From positions 42,638 to 106,637 of IMG/VR virus record IMGVR_UViG_3300047462_000185: 64,000 nt of DNA. One strand, given 5' to 3'. Under the pieces are notes generated by a model that was given only the letters and a program-made list of their open reading frames with translations, did not search any database and was not told where the DNA came from. The stretch is from a virus. This document shows, piece by piece, positions 41,110 through 48,905 of this stretch (position 1 is its first letter; the number at the start of each line of letters is the position of its first letter). The position numbers and the translations under genes are program-made.

Positions 41110-41408
41110 CGCCGCACACGAGCCAAAGAACGAGTCATCTGATGGCATGGGTCTATTACTGGCTCTTCCAGCACGAAGGGCCTCTACCCAAACTGGCCGA
41201 TATCGCCAAGCAATATCCGCGGCAGCGCATCGAGGCCTACAACATCCATCAAGCGCTTGCCTCTCTCAATCGTTCGAAGCGTATCAGGTGGCGCAGCGGG
41301 ACGCGAAGCCTGCATCGCGGCCATCAGGCGATCTGCATCGTGAGCAGTGGCAAAGTGCTGAAGACCATCGATTGCCCGTTCGATCCGCCTGGAGAGGAAT
41401 CATCGTGA
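41106..41408 (+). CDS. unknown protein, 100 aa
   Basis: GTG start overlapping the upstream TGA. Sequence MTPHTSQRTSHLMAWVYYW then a winged-helix-like part (LPKLADIAKQYPRQRIEAYNIHQALASL). Possibly a small DNA-binding protein. Ends with a GTGA overlap into the HAD gene. Confidence 0.7.
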   Translation: MTPHTSQRTSHLMAWVYYWLFQHEGPLPKLADIAKQYPRQRIEAYNIHQALASLNRSKRIRWRSGTRSLHRGHQAICIVSSGKVLKTIDCPFDPPGEESS

Positions 41409-41671
41409 ACATCGCGATCGACTACGACAACACCTTCACGCTCGACCCGCCGTTCTGGCGCGGATTCATCATGCGTGCTGTTATGGCGGGCCACAAAGTG
41501 CTGTGTGTCACGATGCGTCACGATAGCATGCCGGTCGAACACGAGATGTCTGTTCCGGTCCACTACACCGGTCACAAGGCGAAGCGGCCGTTCATGGAGG
41601 CGCAGGGCATCCATATCGACGTGTGGATCGACGACATGCCCGAGTTTGTCTGCGTCGATGCTGCGGCATGA
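41405..41671 (+). CDS. HAD-like hydrolase, 88 aa
   Basis: Starts MNIAIDYDNTFTLDPPF: DYDNT matches HAD motif I (nucleophile Asp). VLCVTMRHDS resembles motif II, KRPFMEAQGI carries a Lys of motif III and WIDDMPE motif IV. Small single-domain HAD proteins of this type occur in many phages, possibly polynucleotide or nucleotide phosphatases. Confidence 0.78.
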   Translation: MNIAIDYDNTFTLDPPFWRGFIMRAVMAGHKVLCVTMRHDSMPVEHEMSVPVHYTGHKAKRPFMEAQGIHIDVWIDDMPEFVCVDAAA

Positions 41672-41883
41672 AGCTGACCATCACCCAGACCGAGCAGATC
41701 ATCGACTACTGCGGCGTGCCGTGCCGCATGTGGCGCGGCACGACCGAGAAGGGCACTCAGATCTACGCCTTCATTCCGTTCATCGGCATCCTGGCCGGCC
41801 AGGACATGAGCGAGATGGACGAGTTGATGGAGGTTCCGGCGCCGCCCCAGGCCGACGCGCTGTTGCAGAAGACCGAGCAATGA
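41668..41883 (+). CDS. unknown small protein, 71 aa
   Basis: ATGA overlap with the HAD gene. Reads MKLTITQTEQIIDYCGV; strand-rich N-terminal half, Pro/Ala tail. No family recognised. Confidence 0.7.
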   Translation: MKLTITQTEQIIDYCGVPCRMWRGTTEKGTQIYAFIPFIGILAGQDMSEMDELMEVPAPPQADALLQKTEQ

Positions 41884-42125
41884 CCAAGCGAAACCCATAT
41901 CGCGGGGCGTGCTGGGACTTCCAGGTCAAGCCGGATTACACCGGCAAGAGCGAGATCGTTCGCGAGCCGGGCAAGCCGTATCAGATCAGCCCGATGGATC
42001 GGTCGCAGTTCAACTGCCAGGACTGCCTCGACAGCGGAACAGTGCTGGGTCCGGAGCGCCATCCGGTGTGGCCTAACTATGTGCCGTGCCCCACGTGCCA
42101 ACCTGTCGAGCAGACCTCCCGATGA
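41880..42125 (+). CDS. small cysteine-rich protein, 81 aa
   Basis: ATGA overlap with the previous gene. CQDC and CPTC near the C terminus form a zinc ribbon. Reads MTKRNPYRGACWDFQVK. Function unknown. Confidence 0.7.
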   Translation: MTKRNPYRGACWDFQVKPDYTGKSEIVREPGKPYQISPMDRSQFNCQDCLDSGTVLGPERHPVWPNYVPCPTCQPVEQTSR

Positions 42126-42460
42126 CCGACCTCGCCGGCGCCATCGAAGCACTGGATCCTGCGCATCACGCGCATGTCGCGGCGTTGCTGGTCGACATTG
42201 TGGCGGCGCGGGAGTTGCTCGCGAAGCTCACGCCGCGCGAAGCAGATGTTCTCGACTGCATGACGCGTGGAATGCCGAACAAGGAAATCGCGCGGACCCT
42301 GGGCATTTCGCCGCGGACTGTGGAGATACACCGCGTGCGGGCGGCCAGGACGCTTGGTGTGCGGAGGTCGGCCGAGGTAATACGCATTGCCGTGCTGGGA
42401 GGTCGCATAGCACCCCCGTTCGACGGAACCGCATCGGAGAACCACCGTCGTGCCGGATGA
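42122..42460 (+). CDS. LuxR-type HTH regulator, 112 aa
   Basis: Residues 39-95 are a typical LuxR/GerE HTH: LTPREADVLDCMTRG, NKEIARTLGISPRTVEIHR. No receiver or sensor domain, so it is a stand-alone DNA-binding module. Coupled to neighbours by four-base overlaps. It may activate late phage genes or host genes. Confidence 0.85.
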   Translation: MTDLAGAIEALDPAHHAHVAALLVDIVAARELLAKLTPREADVLDCMTRGMPNKEIARTLGISPRTVEIHRVRAARTLGVRRSAEVIRIAVLGGRIAPPFDGTASENHRRAG

Positions 42461-42722
42461 TGCACCTTCTTTTTTCGAGCGGGCCGTCTATTGGCCGACT
42501 TGCTTCAAGTGCCGCAAGCGCGTCGATCAGATCACGGCCAACTATGATCATGAGCATGGCGTGCTGCGGCTCGAAGCCGAGTGTCACGGCGAGCGCGACA
42601 CGGAGGTCGTTTCCATTCCTAAAGGCGCAACGCCGACGATCTTGCTGCGCTGGCAGATGAACGAGGGCTTCGCGTTCACCTGGATTTCCCCTTCATATCG
42701 AGGAGCTTTTCTCAATGACTGA
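42450..42722 (+). CDS. unknown small protein, 90 aa
   Basis: GTG start inside the end of the LuxR gene. CFKCRKR near residue 18 may bind metal with later His/Cys (ECHGERD). Strand-rich C-terminal half. No family recognised. Confidence 0.65.
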   Translation: MPDDAPSFFERAVYWPTCFKCRKRVDQITANYDHEHGVLRLEAECHGERDTEVVSIPKGATPTILLRWQMNEGFAFTWISPSYRGAFLND

Positions 42723-42993
42723 GGAAATCGAGAAGATACAGGAAAAGACTGGCGAAACTCCCGAGAAGCGGATGCCTGCCCTTAGCGCTACGCCGGAGTT
42801 GCGTTGGTATAGTCGACCATTCAAGAGGTTAGGTAGCTCGACGGTCGACTACACGAAGCCAGAGTTGGAGCAGTGCTACATCGATTACGAGACAGGCGAC
42901 ACATTTTGGAAGGCAGTTCATCTTTTCATAGACACGATAACAGTAATGGTGAGCAACCCGCAGCCTCCTGCGCAGGATAGCGGTGATGCGTGA
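42715..42993 (+). CDS. unknown protein, 92 aa
   Basis: Start MTEEIEKIQEKTGETPE; acidic N terminus then a strand-rich part. Lower GC than neighbours. Overlaps the next gene by eight bases. Confidence 0.65.
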   Translation: MTEEIEKIQEKTGETPEKRMPALSATPELRWYSRPFKRLGSSTVDYTKPELEQCYIDYETGDTFWKAVHLFIDTITVMVSNPQPPAQDSGDA

Positions 42994-43123
42994 TCTGTTG
43001 GAAACTCTCGCGGTTATATTGATCATCCTGATTTTTTGGGTGCTTAGAAGAGGACCTGAGGGCGTGGGCACCGATATTGGCGTTGCCATCGCCGCGTTCA
43101 GAAAGGCGGTCGGCCGTGGGTGA
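42986..43123 (+). CDS. small membrane protein, 45 aa
   Basis: Reads MRDLLETLAVILIILIFWV then a basic tail; one clear membrane helix. Overlaps both neighbours by eight bases, supporting translation. Confidence 0.65.
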   Translation: MRDLLETLAVILIILIFWVLRRGPEGVGTDIGVAIAAFRKAVGRG

Positions 43124-44141
43124 GATTACGGGCATCGAATGGACCGATCACACTTGGAATCCCTGGATAGGATGCCAGGCTGTCTCATGCGCATGTGATT
43201 TCTGCTACGCCGAGGCGACAGTTAAGCGTTTCGGTGGCGACTTCGCCGAACGGCGCCGCACCAGTGAGCAAAACTGGAACCAGCCGTTCCGGTGGAACCG
43301 GCAGGCCGAAGCCGAGGGTCGGCGCCATCGGGTGTTCACCTGCTCGTTTGCCGATTTCTTCGACAACAAAGTGCCGCTCGAATGGCGCCTCGACGCATGG
43401 GCCGTGATTCACGACACGCCCTGGCTCGACTGGCAGATCCTGACCAAGCGGCCGCAGAACATCGTCGCCATGCTGCCGTCTGACTGGGGCGACGGCTGGT
43501 CGAACGTGTGGCTCGGCACCACGGTGGAGAACCAGAAAGAGGCCGATCGGCGCATCCCAGTGCTGTTGGATGTGCCCGCCGCGAAGCGCTTCCTGTCGTG
43601 CGAGCCATTGCTCGGTCCAGTCGACCTGGATGACGTCGGCCTGACGAAGGTGGATTGGGTGATTGCCGGCGGCGAGTCAGGACTGCATGCGCGGCCAACC
43701 CACCCCGATTGGTTTCGCGACTTGCGCGACCAGTGCGTCGAGGCTGGTGTGCCGTTCTTCATGAAGCAGCATGGCGAGTGGATCGGGGTTCCTGATCTGC
43801 GCAACTTACCCGGCGGTAATGGGCCCGGCTTCGGTGCCTTCGATCATCATCCCTACGACCAAGAACATGAGGCGATTCGGGTCGGCAAGAAGCTGGCCGG
43901 CAAAACGCTGGATGGCCGCGAGTGGCAGGAGTTCCCAGAATCTTGGGATTTCCCTGCCAGCCCATCGAACAAGAACTCGATCCCTCTGGATCATGCGGGG
44001 CCATGCATGTGCTTCGGCAAACCAATCAACCCCGTCTGGCGCTCTGCTACCGACAAGACATTGATTGGCTATCGATGCGGCGAGTGTGGGTCTGCGTGGC
44101 CGATTTCTCCCAGGATGTTGGATTTGTCCAATGACAGCTAA
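43116..44141 (+). CDS. DUF5131 (phage Gp37/Gp68) family protein, 341 aa
   Basis: GTG start MGEITGIEWTDHTWNPW. The pattern NPWIGCQAVSCACDFCYAE carries the radical-SAM-like CxxxCxxC cluster of this family; TCSFADFFD, LDWQILTKRP, WLGTTVENQ, LSCEPLLGPVDL and WVIAGGESG are family hallmarks. Chemistry is unproven. The C-terminal 70 residues include an extra Cys pair (CMCF, CGECG). Confidence 0.92.
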   Translation: MGEITGIEWTDHTWNPWIGCQAVSCACDFCYAEATVKRFGGDFAERRRTSEQNWNQPFRWNRQAEAEGRRHRVFTCSFADFFDNKVPLEWRLDAWAVIHDTPWLDWQILTKRPQNIVAMLPSDWGDGWSNVWLGTTVENQKEADRRIPVLLDVPAAKRFLSCEPLLGPVDLDDVGLTKVDWVIAGGESGLHARPTHPDWFRDLRDQCVEAGVPFFMKQHGEWIGVPDLRNLPGGNGPGFGAFDHHPYDQEHEAIRVGKKLAGKTLDGREWQEFPESWDFPASPSNKNSIPLDHAGPCMCFGKPINPVWRSATDKTLIGYRCGECGSAWPISPRMLDLSNDS

Positions 44142-44373
44142 AGCAAAGTGTGACTTCCGGCGCGACAAAAAGTCCAGGTCCGTCTACCCGACCGCCAGCG
44201 ACGCCGAGCTGGCGCAATGCTTCAGGGAAGGCTCGGCCGATTGGGACAAAGGTGGGCCTTGTCCTTACCCGACCGGCGAACGCAGGTGGTGGTGGCAGCA
44301 AGGCTGCATCTTCGGGGAGAACGCATTCTGGCGGCAGAGGCGCGTCCCTGCCGCGGTGCGGGGTGCAGCATGA
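44131..44373 (+). CDS. RMF/CrpP-like small protein, 80 aa
   Basis: Contains AELAQCFREGSADWDKGGPCPYP...RRWWWQQGCIFGENAFW: Gly, CPY and WW-x-QG positions follow the RMF/CrpP pattern. Ribosome modulation factor binds 30S/100S ribosomes; the phage function is unknown. Coupled to the AlpA-type gene by ATGA. Confidence 0.65.
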   Translation: MTAKAKCDFRRDKKSRSVYPTASDAELAQCFREGSADWDKGGPCPYPTGERRWWWQQGCIFGENAFWRQRRVPAAVRGAA

Positions 44374-44606
44374 CTGACCGCAACCTGCGCCTGCCGGCCG
44401 TCATGGAGCGCACCGGCTTGAGCAAGAGCACAATCTATGATCACGTCCGCCTCGGCATCTTCCCGGCGCCGCGCAAGATCGGCCCGCGCATCTCTGCCTG
44501 GCGTGAGGACGAGATCACAGCGTGGATGGAAAATCTGCCCGAGAAGCCGCACGTCCCGCTCGAACCCAAGCGAAATGGGACACAAAGCGGGACACGCCCC
44601 TCGTAA
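44370..44606 (+). CDS. AlpA/excisionase-type HTH regulator, 78 aa
   Basis: RLPAVMERTGLSKSTIYDHV and GIFPAPRKIGPRISAWREDEI are the winged-HTH signature of AlpA-type regulators. Placed directly before the integrase, it is probably the excisionase or regulator of excision. Confidence 0.85.
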   Translation: MTDRNLRLPAVMERTGLSKSTIYDHVRLGIFPAPRKIGPRISAWREDEITAWMENLPEKPHVPLEPKRNGTQSGTRPS

Positions 44607-44787
44607 CGCACTGATTCCGCATCAGTCCCGTCTCCTACTCCGGGAGCCATGTGACCACCAAAACTTCCTGCGTTATCAACAGCTTAATAGCGGAAAACCG
44701 CCGCGCCACGCATTTCGTGGTCGTCCGGCAAGAGCCGTAGAAAACCGCCAAAAACCCGTTGAAGCCGGGCCGAGTCATGTGACACGG

Positions 44788-44825
44788 ATGGGACACCGTG
44801 TCCCATGCCCTGGTGTCCCATGCCC
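44788..44825. promoter_or_regulatory. palindrome and direct repeats before the integrase
   Basis: ATGGGACAC-C-GTGTCCCAT (44788-44806, 9-bp arms) plus the direct repeat GTGTCCCATGCCC at 44798-44810 and 44813-44825. The integrase start lies inside. Candidate arm-type or AlpA-binding sites, or an integrase autoregulation element. Confidence 0.6.
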
Positions 44826-46025
44826 CTCACCGACGTTCAGGTCCGCAAGGCCAAGCCGCGCGACAAGCGCTACCGCCTGGCCGACGGTGATTGCCTCTCC
44901 CTCCTGGTGCTGCCCAGCGGGGTGAAATCGTGGCGCTTCCGTCGAGTCAGGGGTGGCGTCGAGCAGGTCCAGACCCTCGGCCAATACCCGGACATGAGCC
45001 TGATCGCGGCCCGCCGGCGGCGCGACGAGCTGCTCGACGCGCCGATCGCCGGCTCGGCCGTCTCACCCCCGCTGCGCGACGTGGCGCGGGCATGGCACAC
45101 CGCCCAGGCGCCAATCTGGAAGCCGGGCCACGCCCGCGACGTCTGGACCGACCTGGAGCGGGAGATCTGGCCCAAGCTGGGCGACAAGCCGCTCTCGACG
45201 ATCACCAGGCCCGAAATCCTGGCCGTGTTGCAGCCTATCCAGGACAGGGGCGCGGTCGACCTGGCGCACCGGCTGCGCCAGCGACTGACCGACATCTGGG
45301 GCTTCGCGATCCAGGGCGGCGCGCCGGTGAGCAACCCGCTGGTCGGCATGGAGCGCGCCATGACGAAGCTGATCCAGCGCGGCCGCCGGCCCGCCGCGCT
45401 GACGCTCGAGGGCGCGCGGCAGGTGCTGGGCCGGGTCGACCGAATCCCGGCGCACCCGATCACGCGGTTCGCGGTGCGCCTGCTCGCCCTGACCGCGTTG
45501 CGCCCTGGCGAGTTGCGCCTGGGCCGCTGGGAGGACCTGACCGACCTGGATGGCGACGAGCCGATCTGGCGCGTCCCGCCGCTGCGCATGAAGCACAAGC
45601 TGGTCGACCAGCTCGACCAGCACGAGCACTTGGTGCCGCTGTCCCGGCAGACCGTGGCGCACCTGCGGGCGCTGCACCGGCTGACCGGCAAGACCCCGCT
45701 GATGTTCCATTCCTGGCTGGCGCGCGGCAATCCGCTGACCGAGGACGGCCTGATCCGGATCCACCAGCGCGCCGGGCTGTCAGGGGTGCAGGTGCCACAC
45801 GGCTGGCGCGCCACGTTCAGCACGATCATGAACGAGCGCTACGGGGCGGATTACAGCGTGATAGAGCTGATGCTGGCCCACAAGCCGAAGGACCAGGTCG
45901 CGGCGGCCTACAACCGGGCGCAGCACATGGCGCGCCGCCGCGAGTTGGCGCAGCGCTGGGCCGACCTCCTCATGATCGGGTTGCTGGAGCCGGAGCAGCT
46001 GGTGGAACTGCCTCGACGGGGTTGA
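44820..46025 (+). CDS. int: tyrosine integrase (P4-like)
   Basis: MPLTDVQVRKAKP is the standard start of P4-type integrases with an N-terminal DUF4102 domain. Catalytic residues visible: Arg in ALRPGELRLGRW, His/Arg in HGWRATF, His in MLAHKP and nucleophile Tyr in VAAAYNRA. It integrates and, with AlpA, excises the prophage. An ATG at 44805 is an alternative start. The attachment site itself was not identified. Confidence 0.95.
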   Translation: MPLTDVQVRKAKPRDKRYRLADGDCLSLLVLPSGVKSWRFRRVRGGVEQVQTLGQYPDMSLIAARRRRDELLDAPIAGSAVSPPLRDVARAWHTAQAPIWKPGHARDVWTDLEREIWPKLGDKPLSTITRPEILAVLQPIQDRGAVDLAHRLRQRLTDIWGFAIQGGAPVSNPLVGMERAMTKLIQRGRRPAALTLEGARQVLGRVDRIPAHPITRFAVRLLALTALRPGELRLGRWEDLTDLDGDEPIWRVPPLRMKHKLVDQLDQHEHLVPLSRQTVAHLRALHRLTGKTPLMFHSWLARGNPLTEDGLIRIHQRAGLSGVQVPHGWRATFSTIMNERYGADYSVIELMLAHKPKDQVAAAYNRAQHMARRRELAQRWADLLMIGLLEPEQLVELPRRG

Positions 46026-46200
46026 TTGGCTCCCAAGTCTCGCATCGGCGCCCGTCCGTTGCCCGTGTCCAGTTCGCGTGATCGTGACCGCTGTCGATCG
46101 AGGCCCAGAACGGCAGCTCGGGCGGCAGCCAATCGCACAGCTTTGAGCCATCGATTTCTTCGCCATGCCACCGGCGGCAGGTGCCGCAGCTCTTGATCAT
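45970..46200 (-). CDS. small zinc-binding protein, 76 aa
   Basis: Start MIKSCGTCRRWHGEEID; CGTC, a later Cys and CETW suggest a zinc site. Overlaps the 3' end of the convergent integrase gene by 56 bases and the upstream gene by four. Confidence 0.7.
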   Translation of the reverse strand: MIKSCGTCRRWHGEEIDGSKLCDWLPPELPFWASIDSGHDHANWTRATDGRRCETWEPINPVEAVPPAAPAPATRS

Positions 46201-46406
46201 GGTTGGTCCACACTCCTGGAGCTGACACGAACGCTCTTGCGATCAACCAGAAACGACGGCTCGAAATCGACCCACATCTCGAACGTGGCGCCGCAGCCGC
46301 AGGTGAACTCGACCTTGCCTTCAGCGTTTGGACCGCCATCGAGCACGTCGGGATTGCTGGCGTATCGGTGCTCGGTCCCGCAGTAGGGGCAGAACCATCT
46401 GCTCAT
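46197..46406 (-). CDS. small zinc-ribbon protein, 69 aa
   Basis: Start MSRWFCPYCGTEHRYAS; CPYC and CGCG form a zinc ribbon. Coupled by ATGA overlaps in a leftward string of small genes. Confidence 0.75.
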   Translation of the reverse strand: MSRWFCPYCGTEHRYASNPDVLDGGPNAEGKVEFTCGCGATFEMWVDFEPSFLVDRKSVRVSSRSVDQP

Positions 46407-46627
46407 GCGAATGCCTCGATCCAGGCGCGCATGTCGCCCATCGTGCCGTGCATCGCGATCTTCAGCCCGAGATTGCGAACTTCGCTCCTGATCATGCGCG
46501 TCTCAGTATGCTTTTCCAGATCGGATAGCATCGAGGTCAGCGCATTCGGCAGGTCGCCGGCGTCGACGAATTCGAGCGCGCGGCGCTTGCAGAACGCCAA
46601 ATGCTCGGCGCGGGACCAGTCCATCAT
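46403..46627 (-). CDS. unknown helical protein, 74 aa
   Basis: Start MMDWSRAEHLAFCKRRA; pattern DWSRAEHLAFCKRRALE...LVDAGDLPNALTSMLSDL-type helices, which I recall as a recurrent small phage protein. Function unknown. Confidence 0.75.
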   Translation of the reverse strand: MMDWSRAEHLAFCKRRALEFVDAGDLPNALTSMLSDLEKHTETRMIRSEVRNLGLKIAMHGTMGDMRAWIEAFA

Positions 46628-46896
46628 GGCTCGACACGCGTGTAGCCGTCCTCGAACGCCGCCCTGGGCGATATGGACCGAAACCCATCGTCATAGCGCA
46701 CCGCATAGTCGCCCACTTCGGCGCGCTCGGCCATCGCCGGCACACTCGGGAAAAACGACCGCCGCCCCTTATCGTCCGGCTCGACGAACAGCAGGCGCGT
46801 CATGCCGTGGCCGGATGGCAACGGCTCTTCCTCGATTGCCACGATGGGGAGCGCCTCGACGATCTTGTGCGAGCGGTATTTCGGCCAGTCCGTCAT
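46624..46896 (-). CDS. unknown protein, 90 aa
   Basis: Start MTDWPKYRSHKIVEALP with AAAGGAAGC; strand-rich, with DDGFRSISPRAAFEDGYTR near the C terminus, typical of small phage proteins with a conserved FEDGYT end. Overlaps the upstream frameshifted gene by four bases. Confidence 0.75.
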   Translation of the reverse strand: MTDWPKYRSHKIVEALPIVAIEEEPLPSGHGMTRLLFVEPDDKGRRSFFPSVPAMAERAEVGDYAVRYDDGFRSISPRAAFEDGYTRVEP

Positions 46897-47197
46897 ATCG
46901 AGCTTCCTTTGTCGTTCTCGGCGCACCAGACTTCACAGTCATCAAGACCTGGAAGGCGACCGAGGACGAGCGGACCCGCGAGACGCACCGCGAGCTCGAC
47001 GGGCGCCAGGTCCTGGGGATCGACACGCCGTTCCTGACCGGCACATCGAAGCGGCCAGACTTCCATTCGTAGATCAGGCCGTGCTCGAGCAGTTCTAGAG
47101 CGGTCTCGTCGCTCATCTCGGGCTGTATGCCGATAGCCAGCGTCTCGAACGCGGTGCCCGCTTCCTTCGACAGCCCTTTACAAGGGTGCTCGGTCAC
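46893..47197 (-). pseudogene. small phage protein gene with frameshift
   Basis: The N-terminal frame (MTEHPCKGLSKEAGTAF...DVPVRNGVSIP) runs on to 46769 and would overlap the next gene by 128 bases, while the alternative frame gives QDLAPVELAVRL...CEVWCAEN and ends with a clean ATGA overlap at 46893. Restoring one C to the CCCC run near 47005 joins them into a roughly 102-aa protein. Either genuine decay, an assembly indel or a programmed shift. Confidence 0.6.
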
Positions 47198-47439
47198 AGC
47201 GTTTCGTCCTGAAGGATCGAGACGGCGTGCTGCATGCCGCTCAGGTAGATCGCGGCCAACGCCTCGCGGAACGAGAAAGACGCGTTGCTCATGTCGGTGA
47301 AAATGCTCAGCGCGATCTGCTGCGCCGCCTCGTTCTGGTCAGCGGTCACGTTGCATCGATCCATGTTGTAGGGGACCATTCGAAACCGCCCGCCCGGCCT
47401 GGACGGCCTCAGCGGCTCGGGTTGCACTGGACTCTTCAT
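47194..47439 (-). CDS. unknown protein, 81 aa
   Basis: Start MKSPVQPEPLRPSRPGG; helical C-terminal half (NEAAQQIALSIFTDMSNASF, partly quoted). Coupled by four-base overlaps on both sides. Confidence 0.7.
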   Translation of the reverse strand: MKSPVQPEPLRPSRPGGRFRMVPYNMDRCNVTADQNEAAQQIALSIFTDMSNASFSFREALAAIYLSGMQHAVSILQDETL

Positions 47440-47717
47440 GTCGGGCGCGCCTGCTCGCGTTTGAGCTCACTCTGGCGGCGCTGGTCTTCGGCCGCTTTGC
47501 CATGCTCGACCCAATACCGTGTAACCCTAGCCAAAGCTTCCAGCGCAATCTTGCGTTCGGGATTTGTCGCAGCGGTTCCCAGCGCTGCGACACAGCCATA
47601 GGACAACGCCTGAATCACCTGGTTGGGGGAATGTCCATCCATGATCGCGTGTCTGAGCAATTCGCCAACTCCGACGCTGAACCGTTCGCCGAGTTCGACG
47701 TTTAACTTCTCGCCCAT
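47436..47717 (-). CDS. unknown helical protein, 93 aa
   Basis: Start MGEKLNVELGERFSVGV; all helical, ends Lys/Arg-rich. Overlaps the 47702 gene by 16 bases. No family recognised. Confidence 0.7.
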   Translation of the reverse strand: MGEKLNVELGERFSVGVGELLRHAIMDGHSPNQVIQALSYGCVAALGTAATNPERKIALEALARVTRYWVEHGKAAEDQRRQSELKREQARPT

Positions 47718-47863
47718 GCCGATTTGCTATCAGCAAGAACGGTTGCAACGATATGCTGAACAGACTCAATCGTGACCTGCATATTGGCCAAGCGTTTTTC
47801 GGCGTCCACTAAGCACAGACGTATCGCCTCCCCGCCGTCCTGGATTTTGGATTCTTTAGTCAT
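47702..47863 (-). CDS. unknown small protein, 53 aa
   Basis: Reads MTKESKIQDGGEAIRLC, then a helix (DAEKRLANMQVTIESVQHI). Overlaps the upstream gene by eight bases (ATGACTAA) and the downstream one by 16, which supports translation despite its size. Confidence 0.6.
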   Translation of the reverse strand: MTKESKIQDGGEAIRLCLVDAEKRLANMQVTIESVQHIVATVLADSKSAWARS

Positions 47864-48374
47864 GTCCCGAACGCCCCTCAAGATACGAAAACAAGGCTAT
47901 TGCGAGTTCGCGCTCATCGTGGTCGGCCAACACTAAGTCGCCTCGGGGCGCGACCCTTGTCATGCGTCTGATAATTCCGCACATGCCGGAAAGCAGCTGC
48001 TCTCGGGTTGATCGTTGAATAGGAAGATCGACGGCGCGCACCCCCACAACAGCCTCCACGAACGCCGCGCCTTCGCGCTTTGCTTCGGACGCCGCGCCGG
48101 ATAGGGCTGGGGATTGGCGCTGGGCGTGTGAGTTGTTGCGGTTAGCGTCTTCGCAGATAGTCAATATGCGAGAGCAAGCAAGTAAGGCGGCTCCATGCCT
48201 TTCTGCATCGAAGGAGTGATAGGCCGTTTGCGGGATGCGTCCCGTGCCATCGCACCGGTCGCACGCGAGCGAAAGCGCGCCACCGTTGCATTCCGGCTCA
48301 GCTACGGGAAGGGCGCCCCTGCCGCCGCAGCGCGGGCACAGGGCCGTTTGGAGTTGGTCAGCGGGCATTTTCAT
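47856..48374 (-). CDS. unknown protein with zinc finger, 172 aa
   Basis: Start MKMPADQLQTALCPRCG; two CxxCxGxG-like knuckles (CPRCGGRG and CDRCDGTG) as in DnaJ zinc fingers, then a helical region. Start at 48374 or 48368. Coupled to the upstream gene by overlap. Confidence 0.7.
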   Translation of the reverse strand: MKMPADQLQTALCPRCGGRGALPVAEPECNGGALSLACDRCDGTGRIPQTAYHSFDAERHGAALLACSRILTICEDANRNNSHAQRQSPALSGAASEAKREGAAFVEAVVGVRAVDLPIQRSTREQLLSGMCGIIRRMTRVAPRGDLVLADHDERELAIALFSYLEGRSGHD

Positions 48375-48555
48375 CCTCCAAACTGAGAACCGCGCGGATG
48401 GCATCTTCGGCTGTAAGGTAAGGGCCGCCGCGCCCTATGGTGCTGCGCTCATTCCATCTGGCTTGCCAGTGCTGGCCGCCCGCGCGATCTCCCCATGAGA
48501 GGCCGCAACGCTGCTGCGGCGTCAGGGATGCGAGCAGGTCGCTCAAGCCGGTCAT
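48358..48555 (-). CDS. unknown small protein, 65 aa
   Basis: Start MTGLSDLLASLTPQQRC; reads as a small helical protein with WGDRAGGQHWQARWNER in the middle and TAEDAIRAVLSLEDEN at the end. ATGA overlap upstream. No family recognised. Confidence 0.65.
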   Translation of the reverse strand: MTGLSDLLASLTPQQRCGLSWGDRAGGQHWQARWNERSTIGRGGPYLTAEDAIRAVLSLEDENAR

Positions 48556-48671
48556 GACAGCACCATTGGCGTGAAGTCCGGGTTGCGGATGCTTTCATCC
48601 TTGTCGCCGCGCAATCTTCGTGCTTGCCGCCGTGCTCGGCGGGGCATGAGCCTAGGTCGGCCATTTATCAT
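48552..48671 (-). CDS. tiny basic protein, 39 aa
   Basis: Reads MINGRPRLMPRRARRQA with 12 Arg/Lys in the first 25 residues, so possibly nucleic-acid binding. Four-base overlaps with both neighbours. Confidence 0.5.
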   Translation of the reverse strand: MINGRPRLMPRRARRQARRLRGDKDESIRNPDFTPMVLS

Positions 48672-48859
48672 AGGTAGACCCCTTCCCTGATCTGGGTGGC
48701 GAGCCGGATCACCTCGTCGAGCTGGCCCGTCGAGATCAACGCCTGAGGCGACCGTCCGCCCAGCAGCTTGTGCGGCTCGTCCAGCCAGTCGTCGAACTCC
48801 TCCAGGGTGAACAGGTCGCTCAGCAGTTCGTAGACCTGGGTCGCGTCGATGCAGTCCAT
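48668..48859 (-). CDS. orphan MbcA/ParS-type antitoxin toxin-binding domain, 63 aa
   Basis: LDEPHKLLGGRSPQALISTG followed by QLDEVIRLATQIREGVYL closely follows the MbcA/ParS/Xre toxin-binding C-terminal domain (DUF2384). The usual DNA-binding half and a RES-type toxin gene are both missing. AGGAGGACATCC precedes the ATG and an operator copy lies 46 bases upstream. It could neutralise a host RES toxin; that is inference. Confidence 0.72.
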   Translation of the reverse strand: MDCIDATQVYELLSDLFTLEEFDDWLDEPHKLLGGRSPQALISTGQLDEVIRLATQIREGVYL

Positions 48860-48905
48860 CCTGGATGTCCTCCTGCTCGCGTGAATCGTAGCGCGGCGAG
48901 ATTGA

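Noticed and set aside
44607-44660. attP core resembling a tRNA 3' end
   Set aside because: The stretch ending CTCCGGGAGCCA has a CCA-like end, but no T loop TTCGA precedes it, so it cannot be defended as a tRNA fragment. attP remains unlocated.
44870-45829. 319-aa leftward open frame
   Set aside because: Antisense to the integrase catalytic domain.
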